From Streptomyces prunicolor NBRC 13075 (GTDB lineage Bacteria > Actinomycetota > Actinomycetes > Streptomycetales > Streptomycetaceae): a stretch of DNA of 64,000 nucleotides. The notes below the pieces were generated by a model that made no database searches, was not told where the DNA came from, and worked only from the letters and a program-made list of their open reading frames with translations. The stretch is from positions 24,344 through 88,343 of the forward strand of contig NZ_BARF01000049.1 in assembly GCF_000367365.1 (NCBI RefSeq), given 5' to 3'. The stretch's first letter is position 1. Each line of letters starts with the position of its first letter. The translations under genes were made by a program, and so were the position numbers. This document shows positions 53,372 to 62,709 of this stretch, piece after piece.

Positions 53372-53890
53372 ATGCGTACCCCCCATGTCGTCGTGGTCAT
53401 GGGCGTAGCGGGCACCGGGAAGACCACCATCGGTCCCCTGCTCGCGGCCCGGCTCGGCGTTCCGTACGCCGAGGGCGACGACTTCCACCCGCAGGCCAAC
53501 ATCGCCAAGATGTCGGCCGGTGTCCCGCTGACCGACGAGGACCGGTGGCCGTGGCTGGACGCCATCGGCGACTGGGCACACGGGCGTGCGGGGCTCGGCG
53601 GGGTGGTGAGTAGTTCGGCGCTGAAGCGGTCTTACCGTGACCGGCTGCGGGCCGCCGCTCCCGGGGTCGTCTTCGTGCACCTCACCGGCGACCGCGCGCT
53701 CATCGAGGACCGGATGGCGCACCGGCACGGGCACTTCATGCCGACCGCGCTGCTCGACTCGCAGTTCGCCACGCTCCAGCCGCTGGAGGCCGACGAGGCG
53801 GGTGTCGCCGTGGACGTCACCGGCAGCCCGGAGCAGATCACCGAGCGGGCGACGACCGCGCTCGCGCAGGTTCCCGAGCCGACCTCCTAG
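53372..53890 (+). CDS. gntK: Gluconokinase
   Basis: 172 aa, the usual GntK size. P-loop 'GVAGTGKTT' at residues 11-19, then 'YAEGDDFHPQANIAKMSAGVPLTDEDRWPWL', a near-unmistakable gluconokinase segment. It makes 6-phosphogluconate from gluconate and ATP. The ATG at 53372 begins just before the P-loop; upstream codons show no likeness. First gene of the gluconate operon. Confidence 0.96.
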   Translation: MRTPHVVVVMGVAGTGKTTIGPLLAARLGVPYAEGDDFHPQANIAKMSAGVPLTDEDRWPWLDAIGDWAHGRAGLGGVVSSSALKRSYRDRLRAAAPGVVFVHLTGDRALIEDRMAHRHGHFMPTALLDSQFATLQPLEADEAGVAVDVTGSPEQITERATTALAQVPEPTS

Positions 53891-53945
53891 CACCCCGCAC
53901 TTGTAACCCCTCCCCCGTATCCCCCGTATCCGCAAGGAATCCACC

Positions 53946-55343
53946 GTGACCAGACTCAGCGTCGAGATGCTGGCAGCGGACCCCGTCGAGCCCATCACCT
54001 CGGCCGGCCACGCTCAGCTGGGCATCGCCGTACTGGCGGGCATCGCCGTCATCGTCCTGCTCATCACCAAGTTCAAGATGCACGCCTTCCTGGCGCTGAC
54101 CATCGGCTCGCTCGCGCTCGGCGCGTTCGCCGGGGCGCCGCTGGACAAGGCCATCACCAGTTTCACCACCGGGCTCGGTTCGACCGTCGCCGGTGTGGGC
54201 GTGTTGATCGCGCTGGGCGCGATCCTCGGCAAGCTGCTCGCCGACTCGGGCGGCGCGGACCAGATCGTCGACACGATCCTCGCGAAGGCCAGTCCCCGGT
54301 CGATGCCGTGGGCGATGGTGCTGATCGCCTCGGTGATCGGGCTGCCGCTGTTCTTCGAGGTCGGCATCGTGCTGCTGATCCCGGTCGTGCTGATGGTCGC
54401 CAAGCGCGGCAACTACTCGCTCATGCGGATCGGCATCCCCGCGCTGGCCGGCTTGTCGGTCATGCACGGCCTCATTCCGCCGCACCCCGGGCCGCTGGTC
54501 GCCGTCGACGCGCTCAAGGCCAACCTCGGTCTGACCCTCGCGCTCGGCGTGCTGGTCGCGATCCCGACCGTGATCATCGCGGGTCCGCTGTTCTCGAAGG
54601 TCGCCGCACGCTGGGTGGACGTACAGGCTCCTGACCGAATGATCCCCGCCCGCCCCTCCGAGGACCTGAAGAACCGTCCCGGCTTCGGCGCGACCCTCGC
54701 CACGATCCTGCTGCCGGTCGTGCTGATGCTCTCCAAGGCGCTGGTCGACATCGTCGTGGACGACCCCGAGCACACCGTCCAGCGCGTCTTCGACGTCATC
54801 GGCTCGCCGCTGATCGCGCTGCTCGCGGCCGTCATCGTCGGCATGTTCACGCTGGGCCGCCCGGCGGGCTTCACCAAGGAGCGGCTGTCCTCGACCGTCG
54901 AGAAGGGCCTGATGCCGATCGCGGGCATCCTGCTCATCGTCGGCGCGGGCGGCGGTTTCAAGCAGACGCTGATCGACTCCGGTGTCGGCCAGATGATCCT
55001 GGACATCTCCAAGGACTGGTCGATCCCGGCGCTGCTGCTGGCCTGGCTGATCGCGGTGGCGATCCGGCTGGCGACCGGTTCGGCGACGGTGGCCACCATC
55101 TCGGCGGCCGGTCTGGTCGCCCCGCTGGCCGCCGACATGTCGAGCGCCCACACCGCTCTGCTGGTGCTGGCGATCGGCGCGGGCTCGCTCTTCTTCAGCC
55201 ACGTCAACGACGCCGGTTTCTGGCTGGTGAAGGAGTACTTCGGCCTGAGCGTCGGCCAGACCCTCAAGACCTGGTCCGTCATGGAGACCATCATCTCGGT
55301 CGTCGCCGGCGGACTGGTCCTCCTCCTCTCACTGATCATCTAG
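53946..55343 (+). CDS. gntP: Gluconate permease, GntP family
   Basis: 465 aa with about twelve hydrophobic segments. GntP-family motifs 'GLPLFFEVGIVLLIPV' near residue 138, 'HGLIPPHPGPLVAV' near 175 and 'ATGSATVATISAAGLVAPL' near 380. Proton symporter bringing gluconate or idonate into the cell. It follows gntK after a 55-base gap; a GTG start with AAGGAA upstream. Confidence 0.95.
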   Translation: MTRLSVEMLAADPVEPITSAGHAQLGIAVLAGIAVIVLLITKFKMHAFLALTIGSLALGAFAGAPLDKAITSFTTGLGSTVAGVGVLIALGAILGKLLADSGGADQIVDTILAKASPRSMPWAMVLIASVIGLPLFFEVGIVLLIPVVLMVAKRGNYSLMRIGIPALAGLSVMHGLIPPHPGPLVAVDALKANLGLTLALGVLVAIPTVIIAGPLFSKVAARWVDVQAPDRMIPARPSEDLKNRPGFGATLATILLPVVLMLSKALVDIVVDDPEHTVQRVFDVIGSPLIALLAAVIVGMFTLGRPAGFTKERLSSTVEKGLMPIAGILLIVGAGGGFKQTLIDSGVGQMILDISKDWSIPALLLAWLIAVAIRLATGSATVATISAAGLVAPLAADMSSAHTALLVLAIGAGSLFFSHVNDAGFWLVKEYFGLSVGQTLKTWSVMETIISVVAGGLVLLLSLII

Positions 55344-55353
55344 GGGTACGGGA

Positions 55354-56112
55354 ATGAGTCATCCTCTTTTCGACATCAGTGGTCGTACGGCCCTGGTCAC
55401 CGGTTCCAGCCGGGGCATCGGACTCGCCCTGGCGCAGGGCCTGTTGGAGGCCGGCTGCACGGTCGTCCTGAACGGCCGGGACGGCGAACGCCTCACCAAG
55501 GCCGCCGCCGGACTGCCCGGCGAGGTCCGCACGGCCGCCTTCGACGTGACCGACGGTCCGTCAGTGGCCGCCGGAATCGCGGACGTCGAGGACCGGGTCG
55601 GCCCGCTGGACATCCTGGTGAACAACGCGGGCATGCAACTGCGCGCCCCGCTCCTGGAGTTCACCGACTCCGACTGGCACCGCATCATCGACACCAACCT
55701 CACCAGCGCGTTCCTGGTCGGCCGTGAGACGGCTCGGCGGATGACGGAACGCGGCCACGGGAAGATCATCAACATCTGCTCGCTGCAGAGCGAGGTGGTC
55801 CGCCCCGGCATCGCGCCCTACGCGGCCACCAAGGGCGCGTTGAAGATGCTCACCAAGGGCATGTGCGCGGACTGGGGCCCGAGCGGCGTGCAGGTCAACG
55901 GTCTCGGCCCCGGCTACATCGAGACGGAACTGACCCAACCCCTGGTCCAGGACGAGGAGTTCAGCGCCTGGGTGCGCAAGCGGACCCCGGCCGGCCGCTG
56001 GGGCACCACGGACGACCTGGTCGGCGGGGTGCTGTTCCTGGCGTCGCCCGCCGCGGACTTCGTGAGCGGACAGATCCTTTACGTCGACGGCGGCATGACG
56101 AGCGTGCTGTAG
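55354..56112 (+). CDS. idnO: SDR oxidoreductase, gluconate 5-dehydrogenase-like
   Basis: 252 aa. NAD(P) site 'TGSSRGIGLALAQGL' near residue 17, 'NNAGM' near 91, catalytic Ser near 143 ('ICSLQSE') and Tyr/Lys in 'YAATKGALK'. With a gluconate permease and a zinc idonate-type dehydrogenase on either side, it most likely reduces 5-ketogluconate to gluconate. It starts 10 bases after gntP. Confidence 0.85.
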   Translation: MSHPLFDISGRTALVTGSSRGIGLALAQGLLEAGCTVVLNGRDGERLTKAAAGLPGEVRTAAFDVTDGPSVAAGIADVEDRVGPLDILVNNAGMQLRAPLLEFTDSDWHRIIDTNLTSAFLVGRETARRMTERGHGKIINICSLQSEVVRPGIAPYAATKGALKMLTKGMCADWGPSGVQVNGLGPGYIETELTQPLVQDEEFSAWVRKRTPAGRWGTTDDLVGGVLFLASPAADFVSGQILYVDGGMTSVL

Positions 56113-56129
56113 AGAACGGGAGTCCGGAC

Positions 56130-57155
56130 ATGCTGGGTTGTGTGATTCATGGTCAGGACGACCTGCGGGTCGATGAGTTGACGGTCCCGGAGCCCGGCCC
56201 CGGCCAGGCCCTGGTCGCCGTCCGCTACGGCGGCGTCTGCGGCTCCGACCTCCACTACTGGCGCCACGGCGGCGTCGGCGACTTCCGCCTCAAGGAACCG
56301 ATGCTGCTCGGCCACGAGGCGGTCGGCACGGTCGTGTCCTACGGCCCCGGTGCCACAGGTCCCGTCCCCGGTACGGCAGTTGCCGTGCACCCGGCGACCC
56401 CGTGCGGGGTGTGCCCCGAGTGCGTGGACGGTCGCCGCAACGTGTGCCGGGACACCGCGTACCTGGGCAGCGCGGCCCGCTTCCCGCACGTACAGGGCGG
56501 ATTCGCGGCCCAAGTCACCGTCCCCGCCGAGCAGTTGAGGGCGATCCCGGCGGGCCTGGAGCTGCGCCGGGCCGCCCTCGCGGAACCGCTCTCCGTCGCG
56601 CTGCACGCCGTACACCGGGCCGGGGACGTGCGGGGACGCCATGTGCTGGTCACCGGCGCGGGCCCGATCGGCTGTCTGGTCGTCGCGGCGGCGAAGGCGG
56701 CCGGTGCGGCCCACGTGACGGTAACGGACCTTCTCCCGGCGGCACTTCGGTACGCCACGGCGGCCGGCGCCGACACCGTCGTACGGGCCGACGACCTGGA
56801 CGACTCCGGGTGGCCGTCCGAGGTGGACCTCGCGATCGAGGCGTCCGGGGTGGCGGCCGGCCTCGACACCTGTCTGCGGCTCGTGCGGCGGGGCGGGGTG
56901 GTCGTGCAGCTCGGGATGTTGCCGCCGGGGAAGAGTCCCTTCGCGGGGAACCTGGTCGTCAGCAGGGAGATCGAGCTGCGCGGGGCGTTCCGCTTCGACG
57001 AGGAGTTCAACGACGCGCTCCAACTCCTCGCGGTGGAGCCCGCGTTCGACGCTTTGGTCAGCGCGGTGGTGCCGGTACGGGACGCAGAGTCGGCGTTCGC
57101 CCTGGCGGCCGACCGGAACCGGTCGTGCAAGGTACTGCTGGACTTCGGGGACTGA
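56130..57155 (+). CDS. idnD: Zinc alcohol dehydrogenase, L-idonate 5-dehydrogenase-like
   Basis: 341 aa. MDR enzyme with the catalytic zinc ligands C37, H62 and E63 ('GVCGSDLHYW', 'LLGHEAVG') and the structural zinc cysteines C92, C95, C98, C106. Rossmann motif 'VTGAGPIGCLVVAAAK' near 175. It would oxidise L-idonate to 5-ketogluconate for the SDR just upstream. The start is ATG 56130, 17 bases after the SDR stop. Confidence 0.87.
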   Translation: MLGCVIHGQDDLRVDELTVPEPGPGQALVAVRYGGVCGSDLHYWRHGGVGDFRLKEPMLLGHEAVGTVVSYGPGATGPVPGTAVAVHPATPCGVCPECVDGRRNVCRDTAYLGSAARFPHVQGGFAAQVTVPAEQLRAIPAGLELRRAALAEPLSVALHAVHRAGDVRGRHVLVTGAGPIGCLVVAAAKAAGAAHVTVTDLLPAALRYATAAGADTVVRADDLDDSGWPSEVDLAIEASGVAAGLDTCLRLVRRGGVVVQLGMLPPGKSPFAGNLVVSREIELRGAFRFDEEFNDALQLLAVEPAFDALVSAVVPVRDAESAFALAADRNRSCKVLLDFGD

Positions 57156-57177
57156 GCAGGGGCGACCAGCACACCGA

Positions 57178-57211
57178 CCAAGGCTTCAACCACTACACCC
57201 AAGGCTTCAAC
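57178..57211. repeat. 21-bp-period direct repeat
   Basis: CCAAGGCTTCAAC occurs at 57178-57190 and again at 57199-57211, between idnD and the cytochrome b gene on the other strand. It reaches the cytochrome stop codon. Confidence 0.6.
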
Positions 57212-57846
57212 TACGGCTTCCAGAGCGGGTGTTCCCGCTTCGCCCACTCCCTGCTCACCGACCCCGTGCGCAGGCCCGCCCTCGCCTCCGGGTCGCCAAG
57301 GGCCATGCCGATGTGTCCGCCCAGCACGATGCCGATCGTCAGGGCGAGCCAGTCGTGGACGAAGGTCGCGCTGGTGCGCCACATGATCGGGGTGAGATGG
57401 GTGAACCACATCATCAGGCCCGTGCCGAGCATCACCAGCGTGGCGCCGGCGATCCAGTTGGCGTAGATCTTCTGGCCGGCGTTGAACTTGCCTGCCGGGC
57501 GCGCCGATCGGCGTTTGTCGCGCATCAGGGCGCCGCGCAGCCAGACGCGGTCGTGCGGGCCGAAGCGGTTGAGGAAGCCGAGGTTGACGCGGAAGCCGCG
57601 GGAGAACAGGCCGAAGAGGACGGGGACGGGGAGCGCGACCCCGGCCAACTCGTGGATGCGGACGACCAGTTCACGGCGGCCGACGAGTTCGGCGAACTCC
57701 GGGATGTACAGGCAGGCCGCCGTGGCCACGCAGATGCCCATCAGCGCGGCCGTCGTCCGGTGCACCCAGCGCTCGGTGCCGCCGAAGCGGCGGACGCGGG
57801 CGGACGGTTCCGTCCGCGGGGGCTGGGCTTCAGCTCGTAGGGTCAT
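57211..57846 (-). CDS. Cytochrome b561-type membrane protein
   Basis: 211 aa with four likely membrane helices. Histidines in 'RWVHRTTAAL', 'RIHELAGVALP' and 'FVHDWLALTIG' lie in the helices and can bind b haems. It follows the molybdopterin oxidoreductase gene with a 17-base overlap, so it is probably its membrane electron partner, as MsrQ-like or FdnI-like proteins are for similar enzymes. Confidence 0.88.
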   Translation of the reverse strand: MTLRAEAQPPRTEPSARVRRFGGTERWVHRTTAALMGICVATAACLYIPEFAELVGRRELVVRIHELAGVALPVPVLFGLFSRGFRVNLGFLNRFGPHDRVWLRGALMRDKRRSARPAGKFNAGQKIYANWIAGATLVMLGTGLMMWFTHLTPIMWRTSATFVHDWLALTIGIVLGGHIGMALGDPEARAGLRTGSVSREWAKREHPLWKP

Positions 57847-58579
57847 CGTCGCGTCCGTTCGACTTGCCGACCCAGGCGTCGACGTCGTAGCCCCGATCTT
57901 CCCAGTAGCCGGGCTTCACATGCTCGGTGACCGTGATGCCGGAGAGCCACTTTGCGGACTTGTAGAAGTACATGGGGGCGACGTAGAGGCGGACCGGGCC
58001 GCCGTGGTCGTGGCTCAGGGGCTTGTCCTGCATGCGCAGCGCGACCAGGATGTCGGAGCGCCGGGCCTGGTCGAGGGTGAGGCTCTCCGTGTAGGCGCCG
58101 TCGAAGCAGGTGAAGCGCACCGCCCCGGCCTTGGCGCGTACTCCCGCCGCGTCCAGGAGCCGGGACAGGCGCACGCCCTCGAAGGGGGTTCCGGGGACCC
58201 GCCAGCCGGTGACGCACTGGACGTCCTTGACCATCCGGGTCTGCGGCAGCGCGCGCAGGTCGGCCAGGGTGTAGGACGTCGGCTTGTCGACCAGGCCGTC
58301 GATGGTCAGCCGGTAGTTCTCGGCGTTCTTGTTCGGTACGGACGCGGTGACCGAGTAGTAGCGGAAGCCGCCGCCGTTCGGGAGCAGTCCGGTCAGCCCG
58401 GTGGGGTCCTTGCCGGAGACGGCACCGAGGAAGCCCTCCATGCCCTTCTGCAGCGCGGGCGCGGCGACGACGCCGAGGGCGCCCAGGCCGAGGGTGCCCA
58501 GGAGGACCCGGCGGCCGAGCGGCCGACCCTCCGCCTTCTCGGCACCCTCGGGCTCGGGCTCGGGTTGTTCAGGTTTCAC
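57830..58579 (-). CDS. Molybdopterin-dependent oxidoreductase (sulfite-oxidase/YedY type)
   Basis: 249 aa. An N-terminal hydrophobic segment after Arg-Arg ('GRRVLLGTLGLGALGVVAAP') acts as export signal or anchor and may be Tat-type. The body is the sulfite-oxidase fold, with the molybdenum ligand C122 in 'DVQCVTGW' and 'HGGPVRLYVAPMYFYKSAKW' near 195. Works outside the membrane with the cytochrome b partner. Possible substrates are sulfoxides or sulfite; not decidable here. GTG start at 58579. Confidence 0.88.
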   Translation of the reverse strand: MKPEQPEPEPEGAEKAEGRPLGRRVLLGTLGLGALGVVAAPALQKGMEGFLGAVSGKDPTGLTGLLPNGGGFRYYSVTASVPNKNAENYRLTIDGLVDKPTSYTLADLRALPQTRMVKDVQCVTGWRVPGTPFEGVRLSRLLDAAGVRAKAGAVRFTCFDGAYTESLTLDQARRSDILVALRMQDKPLSHDHGGPVRLYVAPMYFYKSAKWLSGITVTEHVKPGYWEDRGYDVDAWVGKSNGRDDDPTS

Positions 58580-58716
58580 GCAGTCATTCGAACACCCGCG
58601 ACCCCCGCGCGGCCAGGGATAGCGGGTGCCCGTCAGACTTCCGTAACCACTTCTTACGTGCTTCTCAGAACCGACAGTTCAACGACAGGTTCGACAACCG
58701 GTGCAACCGCAGTTCT

Positions 58717-60276
58717 CTACGGCGTCTCCCCCGCCGCCTTCTCCAGCTGGAACGCCTCGTTGCCGAGCCCGATCCGGGCGTGCGCCTCGGGGTTGCGGGA
58801 GCGCAGGAGCAGGCCCTGGGCCAGGCCGACGAGCAGGGCCAGGACGATGATGCCGGGCAGGATCCAGCTCAGGGAGGAGCCGGGGCCCGCGCCGACCAGG
58901 ACGTCGAAGTCCTTGACCGTGTAGACGGCGATGACGACGAGGGCGATGCCGGACAGCGCGGAGGTGACCAGCCGCCAGGCCTGGGCGCGGGCGGAGCCGC
59001 GGCGGGCGAAGAAGACGATCACCGAGAGGGAGGCGGCGGCCATCAGCAGGATCACGCCGAGGGCGCCGATGTTGCCGAACCAGGTGAACAGGTGCAGGAC
59101 GGGTTCGGTGGGGTCGCCGGTGGGCTTGTCGTCGGCGATCGCGAAGGCGATCACGATCACGGCGGACACGGCGGTCTGGAGCAGCGAACCGGTGGCGGGG
59201 GCGCCGCTCGCGCTCGTCGTACGGCCGAAGGCGGACGGCAGCAGGCCCTCGCGGCCCATGGCGAAGGCGTAGCGGGCGACGACGTTGTGGAAACTGAGCA
59301 TGGCCGCGAACATGCCGGTGACGAACAGGATGTGGAGCACGTCGGTGAAGGTGCCGCCGAGGCGGGAATCGGTGAGGTAGAAGAGCAGTCCGGCGCTCTG
59401 CTTCTGGGAGACGCCGATGATCTGGGAGGGCCCCGTCGCGACGGTGAGCGCCCAGCAGCTGAGCGCGAAGAACACGGCGACGCCGCTGACCGCGAGGAAC
59501 ATCACGCGCGGCACCAGGATGTGCGGGCGGCTGGTCTCCTCGGCGTACACCGGGGCCTGTTCGAAGCCGAGGAAGGCGGCGATGCAGAAGCACAGGGCGG
59601 TGCCGACGCCGGCGCCGCTGAGGGTGTCCGGGTTGAAGGCGTGCAGGGACAGGCCCTCCTTGGCGGGGTCGGCGACGGCCGCGATGTCGAAGATGACGAC
59701 GAGGGCGACCTCGATGATCAGCAGGACGCCGAGCACGCGCGCGTTGACGTCGATCTTCAGCCAGCCGAGCGCGCCGACGGCGAGCACGGCCACCAACGCC
59801 GGTATCCACCAGGCGACTTGGAGGTCGGCGTAGGTGGAGAACAGTCCGGAGACCTCGAAGCCGAAGATGCCGTAGATGCCGACCTGAAGGGCGTTGTACG
59901 CGACGAGCGCCACCAGGGCCGCGCTCGCGCCCGCGGTGCCGCCGAGGCCGCGGGAGATGTACGCGTAGAAGGCGCCCGCGTTGTGGACGTGCCGGCTCAT
60001 CTCGGCGTAGCCGACGCTGAAGAGGACCAGGACGACGCCGAGAAGGACGAAGAGGAGCGGCTGCCCTTCGATGCCCATCACCGCGAATGTGGTGGGCATG
60101 ACACCCGCGACCACCATGAGGGGCGCGGTCGCCGCGAGCACGGAGAGCAGCAGGCCCCCGGTGCCGAGACGGTCGGCGCGCAGGGCGCGCTCCTGCCCCC
60201 TGAACGTGCTGATACCGCTACTGCCGCCGCCACCGTCCGAGGTGGCGCTGCTCGTTCTGGAACTGCCCGTCGTCAT
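58717..60276 (-). CDS. APC-family amino acid permease
   Basis: 519 aa with twelve membrane helices. APC features: 'LSVLAATAPLMVVAGVMPTTFAVMG' in the first helix, 'SRHVHNAGAFYAYISRGLGG' after the second and 'FLGFEQAPVYAEETSRP' near residue 240. Secondary transporter of amino acids or amines; the substrate is unknown. Ser/Gly-rich cytosolic N-terminus. It stands alone on the minus strand with an upstream region full of short repeats. Confidence 0.9.
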   Translation of the reverse strand: MTTGSSRTSSATSDGGGGSSGISTFRGQERALRADRLGTGGLLLSVLAATAPLMVVAGVMPTTFAVMGIEGQPLLFVLLGVVLVLFSVGYAEMSRHVHNAGAFYAYISRGLGGTAGASAALVALVAYNALQVGIYGIFGFEVSGLFSTYADLQVAWWIPALVAVLAVGALGWLKIDVNARVLGVLLIIEVALVVIFDIAAVADPAKEGLSLHAFNPDTLSGAGVGTALCFCIAAFLGFEQAPVYAEETSRPHILVPRVMFLAVSGVAVFFALSCWALTVATGPSQIIGVSQKQSAGLLFYLTDSRLGGTFTDVLHILFVTGMFAAMLSFHNVVARYAFAMGREGLLPSAFGRTTSASGAPATGSLLQTAVSAVIVIAFAIADDKPTGDPTEPVLHLFTWFGNIGALGVILLMAAASLSVIVFFARRGSARAQAWRLVTSALSGIALVVIAVYTVKDFDVLVGAGPGSSLSWILPGIIVLALLVGLAQGLLLRSRNPEAHARIGLGNEAFQLEKAAGETP

Positions 60277-60298
60277 GGCGGGAACGTCCTTTCGGGGT

Positions 60299-60388
60299 CG
60301 CTACGGGGGCGTTGCTACGGTCGCGTTACTTCGCTACGGCAGCGTTGCTACGGGTGCGTTTCATCGCTGCCGAATCGTTGGTACGGGG
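60299..60388. repeat. Degenerate GCTACGGNNGCGTT repeats
   Basis: Units GCTACGGGGGCGTT, GCTACGGTCGCGTT, GCTACGGCAGCGTT, GCTACGGGTGCGTT and GTACGGGGGCGTT follow one another with short spacers between the APC permease start and the next gene's stop. They could bind a regulator or be slippage-derived. Confidence 0.6.
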
Positions 60389-60391
60389 GCG

Positions 60392-61342
60392 TTACGACGT
60401 CCCGAGCGCGCAGTCGCGTGCGGCACGGAAGGCGGTGAGCGGGTCACGGTCCGGGTAGGACCACGGGGCCGGGGTCGGGTGTTCCCCGATGCGGTGGAAC
60501 AGGGCGGCGGCCTCGGCACCGCGCCCTTCGCAGGACTTGGCGTGGGCAAGGAAGTTGAGGTCGACCAGCCGGCGCGGATGCCCTTCGTGCTCCCACTCCA
60601 GCCACCAGTCGAAGGCGGCCTTCATCACCTGCCGGGCTCGGCGTCCGGCCCAGTGCCCGGAGGCGGCCGGGTCGGCGGGTTCCAGACCGGCGGCGGCCAG
60701 TACGCGGTAGCGCTCGGCGTGCGCGACGACCGGCAGGATCGCGAGCGGGGAGTCGGCGGGGGCCTGTTCGGCGGCCCAGTAGGCGAAGTCGTAGACCTCG
60801 TGCAACGGGTCGACACCCGCGGCCGCACGGCGCTCCGCGAGCCGGGCCACCATCAGATGGTGGGCGTGGTGATGGTCGGCGTACCGATGACGCACCTCGT
60901 CGAAGAGCTGGACGACACCCTCATCCGTACCGAGGGTGTGCTCCAGAATGAGCAGTCCGAGCCAGGGCGTCGGATCGTCGGGCAGCCGGGCCGAGGCCGT
61001 ACGACAGGCCTCGCGGGCGCGGACCGGCTTCTCCTTGCCCGCGAGCACGCGCTGCACCAGGGCCACGGCGAGCAGGACGGAGGCGTCGCCGGACTCGGGT
61101 TCGGCGAGGAGCCAGTCGCGGGCCCAGGCGGCGGTGTAGGACTCCAGGGCGAGGACGGTGACCCGGTGGGCGCGCAGGTCCCAGTCGTCGCCCGTCTGGG
61201 CGAGCAGTCCGCGCGCCACCTGCCAGCGACCCTGGGCCAACGCGGCCCGTGCGGCGACGAGTTGATCGTCGTCGAGCGCGGCGTCGAAGGCCTGGGACGC
61301 ACGCTTGTGGCGGCGTCCGAGGGGTGGCGGGGGTGGGGACAC
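60392..61342 (-). CDS. Hypothetical helical (TPR-like) protein
   Basis: 316 aa from GTG 61342 (GAGG upstream); the frame extends to ATG 61426, adding 28 residues that may be real. Rich in Ala/Leu helices resembling tetratricopeptide pairs ('AARAALAQGRWQVARGLLAQ', 'LLAVALVQRVLAGKEKPVRA'). No catalytic motif or signal seen. The family occurs in Streptomyces as I recall; function unknown. Confidence 0.78.
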   Translation of the reverse strand: MSPPPPPLGRRHKRASQAFDAALDDDQLVAARAALAQGRWQVARGLLAQTGDDWDLRAHRVTVLALESYTAAWARDWLLAEPESGDASVLLAVALVQRVLAGKEKPVRAREACRTASARLPDDPTPWLGLLILEHTLGTDEGVVQLFDEVRHRYADHHHAHHLMVARLAERRAAAGVDPLHEVYDFAYWAAEQAPADSPLAILPVVAHAERYRVLAAAGLEPADPAASGHWAGRRARQVMKAAFDWWLEWEHEGHPRRLVDLNFLAHAKSCEGRGAEAAALFHRIGEHPTPAPWSYPDRDPLTAFRAARDCALGTS

Positions 61343-61763
61343 CCGGGTATTCCTCACGTTCTTGACGCGACGCAGCGGGACATCGGCATGCCATCGGCCG
61401 ATCACGCACAGCAAACCTTCCACCAATCCTTCACGTCAAGTGCTGTACTGCCGTTACACCTGTCAACTTCCGTTGCGCGTGCGGCACTTGTGGCTGAAGT
61501 GGCCGAATCCGCCCCCTGGGGAGCAGTACGCCCGCCGACGTTCGCGGGTCACCGATGTGGCGTAGGCCATGGCGCTCGGGCGCGCGGCGGCGGACCATGG
61601 CAGCACGGTCCCGCCGCAGCCTCCGATCGTGCCCACGGTCGTCAGAGCATCGTGACCGGAGCAACCGCCCGCTTCCGGGTACTCCCAGGGGCAAGCCGGG
61701 CCCTGGGGCGCTACAGTCGCCCAAACGCATCCCGTAGCCCGGCCTGACGATCGAGGTACGCGC
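61343..61763. other. Intergenic region without a supported gene
   Basis: 421 bases between the TPR-like gene and the DMT transporter. A 35-codon minus-strand frame (61463-61570), MAYATSVTR... with C-x16-C spacing, is open but has no clear ribosome site. Promoters of both flanking genes must be here. No repeat or strong hairpin seen. Confidence 0.5.
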
Positions 61764-62657
61764 GTGTCCCTTCTGGTTCTGATGCTCTCCGTGAGCGCGG
61801 CCTGCTGCCTCGGCTTCGGGTTCGTGCTCCAGCAGAACGTGGCCCAGCAGGCACCCCTGAGCGACTTCCTCTCCCCCAGGCTGCTCCTCGACCTGATGCG
61901 GGTACCGCGCTGGCTCGGCGGCATCGGCCTGATGATCGCGGGCATGGTGCTGGGCGCGATAGCACTCAGCAAGGGCGAGGTCTCCCTCGTGGAACCCCTC
62001 CTCGCGACGAACCTCCTCTTCGCCCTGGCCCTCTCCCGCAAGCAGACCCGACAGCCCCTGGGCCGCCAGGGCTGGGCGGGCCTGGCCCTCCTCGCGGGCG
62101 GCGTCACGACCTTCATCGTCGCGGGCGAACCACGCAGCGGCACAGCCGTCACCGACCCGTTCCGCCACTGGCTGATCATCGGCGTCATGGTGGGCCTCGC
62201 CCTCCTCCTCACGACGTACGCCAAACGCTCCCGCCTCAGCTCGGCCCCGGTCCTCCTGGCCCTGGCGGCCGGCCTCCTCTACGGCGTCCAGGACGCGCTC
62301 ACCCGGGTCAGCGGCCAGCGCTTCACCGAGGGCGGCCTCACCGAACTCCTCACGGGCTGGCAGCCGTACGGCGTACTCGCACTCGGCGTGACAGGCCTGG
62401 TCCTCGTACAGAGCGCGTTCGAGACAGCTCCCCTGCGCATGTCCCTCCCGGCCCTCACCGCGGCCCAACCCCTCGCCGGGATCATCTGCGGAGTGGGCTT
62501 CCTGGGCGACCGACTGCGCGCCGACACGGGAGCGCTGGCCTGGGAGGCGGTGGGCCTGGCCGGAATCGTCGTAGGCATCCTGCTCCTGGGCATGCACCCG
62601 GCGATGCCGCGCGGCACGACAAAGCCGAAACCCGCACCGGCCCTCCAACCGCACTGA
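61764..62657 (+). CDS. DMT-family membrane transporter
   Basis: 297 aa with about ten membrane helices in two EamA-like halves ('GFVLQQNVAQQAPL', 'VSLVEPLLATNLLFALAL', 'LTAAQPLAGIICGV'). A drug/metabolite-type exporter or carrier without known substrate. GTG start at 61764 directly before the first helix. Confidence 0.85.
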   Translation: MSLLVLMLSVSAACCLGFGFVLQQNVAQQAPLSDFLSPRLLLDLMRVPRWLGGIGLMIAGMVLGAIALSKGEVSLVEPLLATNLLFALALSRKQTRQPLGRQGWAGLALLAGGVTTFIVAGEPRSGTAVTDPFRHWLIIGVMVGLALLLTTYAKRSRLSSAPVLLALAAGLLYGVQDALTRVSGQRFTEGGLTELLTGWQPYGVLALGVTGLVLVQSAFETAPLRMSLPALTAAQPLAGIICGVGFLGDRLRADTGALAWEAVGLAGIVVGILLLGMHPAMPRGTTKPKPAPALQPH

Positions 62658-62709
62658 CAGCCTGGCCCCTCTTCGGGGCGCATGAGCACACCTCTGTTTG
62701 GATGGGGGC

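Noticed and set aside
57178..57211. 21-bp-period direct repeat as a mobile-element footprint
   Set aside because: No inverted ends, transposase or target duplication around it; kept only as a simple repeat.
61463..61570. 35-codon minus-strand ORF with two Cys and two His
   Set aside because: No ribosome site or recognisable motif, so it is not called as a gene.
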